Source of the DNA: Rhodobacterales bacterium HTCC2255
GTDB taxonomy: Bacteria; Pseudomonadota; Alphaproteobacteria; Rhodobacterales; Rhodobacteraceae
Reading direction: 5' to 3'
DNA: 64,000 nt
Assembly: GCA_000153745.1 (NCBI GenBank)
Contig: DS022282.1
Span: 1,780,816-1,844,815, forward strand
Part shown: piece by piece, positions 62,507-64,000 of the stretch
How positions within the stretch are numbered: the first letter of the stretch is position 1
Layout: the number at the start of each line of letters is the position of its first letter
Made by a program: the position numbers and the translations under genes
The notes under the pieces: generated by a model
What the model was told of the DNA's origin: nothing
Seen by the model: the letters and a program-made list of their open reading frames with translations, nothing else
The model's database searches: none

Positions 62507-63429
62507 AGTGTCAAAAGATAATCATAGATACTGATCCTGGTATTGATGACGCAATGGCAATATTTTTTGCAGGATTGTCTGACAAATTAGATTTAGTTGC
62601 TATGACAAGTGTTTTTGGAAATGTTACTTTGGATATTGCCACACGTAATGCTATGGTTTTAGCTGAAATTTTGAAGCAGAAAATACCGGTATCAAGAGGA
62701 TTTTCAAAACCATTAGTGCAGATACCAAACCCAGTTTCAGATTACGTTCATGGAGAAGAAGGATTTGGAGATATTCCAGCACGTGAGCCTAAATCAAAAG
62801 AGTTAAGTATACCCGCACATGAATATATTTGTGATTTGATAAATGCCAATGTTGGAGAAATAATATTATGTCCTGTGGGACCTCTCACAAATATCGCCAT
62901 GGCTTTACGCCATGATCCCACAATTGCGGCAAAAGTAAAATCTATTGTAATTATGGGGGGTGGAGTATTTTCAGGTGGTAATGTCACTGAATATGCTGAA
63001 GCTAACATATGGAATGATCCACACGCAGCTGATGAGGTATTCGCAGCTGATTGGGAAGTTACTGTCATAGGTCTCGATGTAACGCAAAAGGTGATTTGTT
63101 CTCATTCTGAGTTCTCGGAGTTATCACGAAATGTGCCTATAATTGGTAGTTTTTTGGAGCAAGCAACAGAGTTCTATATCAGATTTTATAAAGAAGCTGT
63201 TGGGATTGATGGTTGCCAAATGCATGACCCAATAACTGTCATAGCAACAATATATCCTGACTTATTTACATATGAATATCATCCAATTGAAGTTTGTTTG
63301 GAGTCGCCTCGGATAGGTGAGACAATAATTTGTAAGAATAAAAAACGCCGCCCAGCAAAAGTTGCTGTTGATGTAGATATTGACGCGGTGAAGAAAATAT
63401 TTTTTGATACTATTAAAACTGGATTTTAG
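62503..63429 (+). CDS. Inosine-uridine-preferring nucleoside hydrolase
   Basis: 308 residues. The calcium-binding N-terminal motif IIDTDPGIDDAMAIFF and the following GNVTLDIATRNA, and late MHDPITV with the catalytic-region His, match the IUNH family. The enzyme splits nucleosides to base and ribose, feeding the ribokinase upstream. It overlaps that gene by 4 bases and precedes the oxygenase gene by 11. Confidence 0.92.
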   Translation: MKCQKIIIDTDPGIDDAMAIFFAGLSDKLDLVAMTSVFGNVTLDIATRNAMVLAEILKQKIPVSRGFSKPLVQIPNPVSDYVHGEEGFGDIPAREPKSKELSIPAHEYICDLINANVGEIILCPVGPLTNIAMALRHDPTIAAKVKSIVIMGGGVFSGGNVTEYAEANIWNDPHAADEVFAADWEVTVIGLDVTQKVICSHSEFSELSRNVPIIGSFLEQATEFYIRFYKEAVGIDGCQMHDPITVIATIYPDLFTYEYHPIEVCLESPRIGETIICKNKKRRPAKVAVDVDIDAVKKIFFDTIKTGF

Positions 63430-63440
63430 GAGCTTACTAA

Positions 63441-64000
63441 ATGGCTGAATTTGAAATATTAGCAATTGGATTAGATGAAGCTGATGCACCAGCTAAATTT
63501 GCAAAATCTTTTCGAGAAACAGGATTTGCAATAATTAAAGACCATAACATCAGTTCGGATGAAATAGACCGAATGTACGGAGTCTGGACAGATTTCTTTG
63601 CAAGTGATGAAGGCCCAAGTTTCGCAGTAAAGCCTGGAGAGTCAGCGGGATATTTTGGGTATAAATCAGAAAATGCTAAAGGAAGTGCAAATAAAGATTT
63701 GAAAGAATTTTTTCACGCTTACCAAAATAAAGAACTTCCAAAAGTAACAGAAAAAGAAACACGTGACTTCCAAGATAAGCTTATCAATATGGGTTCAACT
63801 TTATTAGGTTGGCTGGATCAAGAATCTGTAGATAATGTGAGTTTCTCAGAGCCTTTAGAAAATATGATTAATGGAAGTGATATGAATTTACTTCGCATTA
63901 TCCACTATCCACCATTGCCAGATGATGTTGAGCCAGGAGAAGTTCGTGCAGCCGCCCATGAAGATATAAATCTCATTACATTATTAGTAACGGGGACTGA
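63441..64000 (+). CDS. 2-oxoglutarate/Fe(II) oxygenase (isopenicillin-N-synthase-like), 3' end missing
   Basis: 186 codons are in the window, TTAGGAGC before the ATG; the gene runs off the right edge. The N-terminal domain (FAKSFRETGFAIIKDHNI) and the HxD start of the metal triad (AAHEDINLIT, His and Asp) identify the family; the second His and the 2-oxoglutarate Arg would lie beyond the window. The operon with a nucleoside hydrolase and ribokinase suggests a modified nucleoside or base as substrate. That is inference. Confidence 0.85.
   Translation, partial: MAEFEILAIGLDEADAPAKFAKSFRETGFAIIKDHNISSDEIDRMYGVWTDFFASDEGPSFAVKPGESAGYFGYKSENAKGSANKDLKEFFHAYQNKELPKVTEKETRDFQDKLINMGSTLLGWLDQESVDNVSFSEPLENMINGSDMNLLRIIHYPPLPDDVEPGEVRAAAHEDINLITLLVTGT

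Noticed and set aside
1-64000. Mobile element, phage, CRISPR or toxin-antitoxin system
   Set aside because: No transposase, integrase, cas gene, spaced direct-repeat array or recognisable toxin-antitoxin pair was seen.

Overview
The window is an AT-rich, gene-dense stretch of a bacterial chromosome, most likely from a free-living marine alphaproteobacterium. I base this on the very large share of uptake systems (four ABC operons, one TRAP system, many single permeases), on alphaproteobacterial gene types (RapZ beside a TIGR01459-type HAD protein, SbmA/BacA, PrdX, a TIGR03643-type protein, MatR-like regulation of a malonate TRAP operon, a GlpSTPQV-like ABC operon) and on short intergenic gaps. 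I cannot fix the genus. No rRNA, tRNA, CRISPR array, transposase or phage gene was seen.

Layout. 1-4.9 kb: an HxlR-type regulator divergent, across a perfect 20-bp palindrome, from four small enzyme-like or binding-like proteins (dimeric alpha/beta barrel, NTF2-like, cupin), followed by an amino-acid-type ABC transporter and a second NTF2-like protein that is a paralogue of the first. This is the best candidate for an undescribed pathway. 5-6.7 kb: rapZ and a HAD protein. 6.9-11 kb: an iron/anion-type ABC transporter. 11-15 kb: MFS, SbmA/BacA, a hypothetical protein and an orphan HlyD adaptor. 15.4-20.6 kb: sulfur region with a cytosolic methanethiol-oxidase/SBP56 homologue in an operon with a 2Fe-2S ferredoxin, a CoA-binding protein and an MFS permease, next to a MetY-type sulfhydrylase divergent from an Lrp-type regulator. 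21-28 kb: nuclease, PrdX, GNAT, a FAD/GcvT demethylase, a YghU-type GST, TauE and EamA transporters. 28-32.4 kb: a second iron/anion-type ABC transporter. 32.4-39.7 kb: EamA transporters, a CBS protein, MYG1, quinone reductase, CIA30, cupin, and a tiny lipoprotein coupled to a TIGR03643-type gene. 39.9-46.4 kb: a malonate catabolism module (GntR regulator, TRAP transporter, malonyl-CoA decarboxylase, malonyl-CoA synthetase). 47-55.7 kb: an AcoR-like regulator with a degenerate AAA domain, a zinc alcohol dehydrogenase and a GlpSTPQV-like ABC transporter with two unlike ATPases. 55.7-61.5 kb: envelope functions, including a stand-alone inverse-autotransporter barrel with a secreted partner. 61.6-64 kb: nucleoside and ribose salvage plus a truncated 2-oxoglutarate oxygenase.

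Four genes (an ABC ATPase, a ~57-residue protein, the GntR regulator, the TRAP binding protein) are interrupted by a total of five frame breaks. Each can be repaired by restoring a single base, most often in or beside a short homopolymer. The encoded proteins are otherwise intact, so base-calling or assembly deletions are at least as likely as real pseudogenes. Gene starts were moved from the longest open frame to the start supported by a ribosome binding site or a stop/start overlap wherever the sequence allowed.
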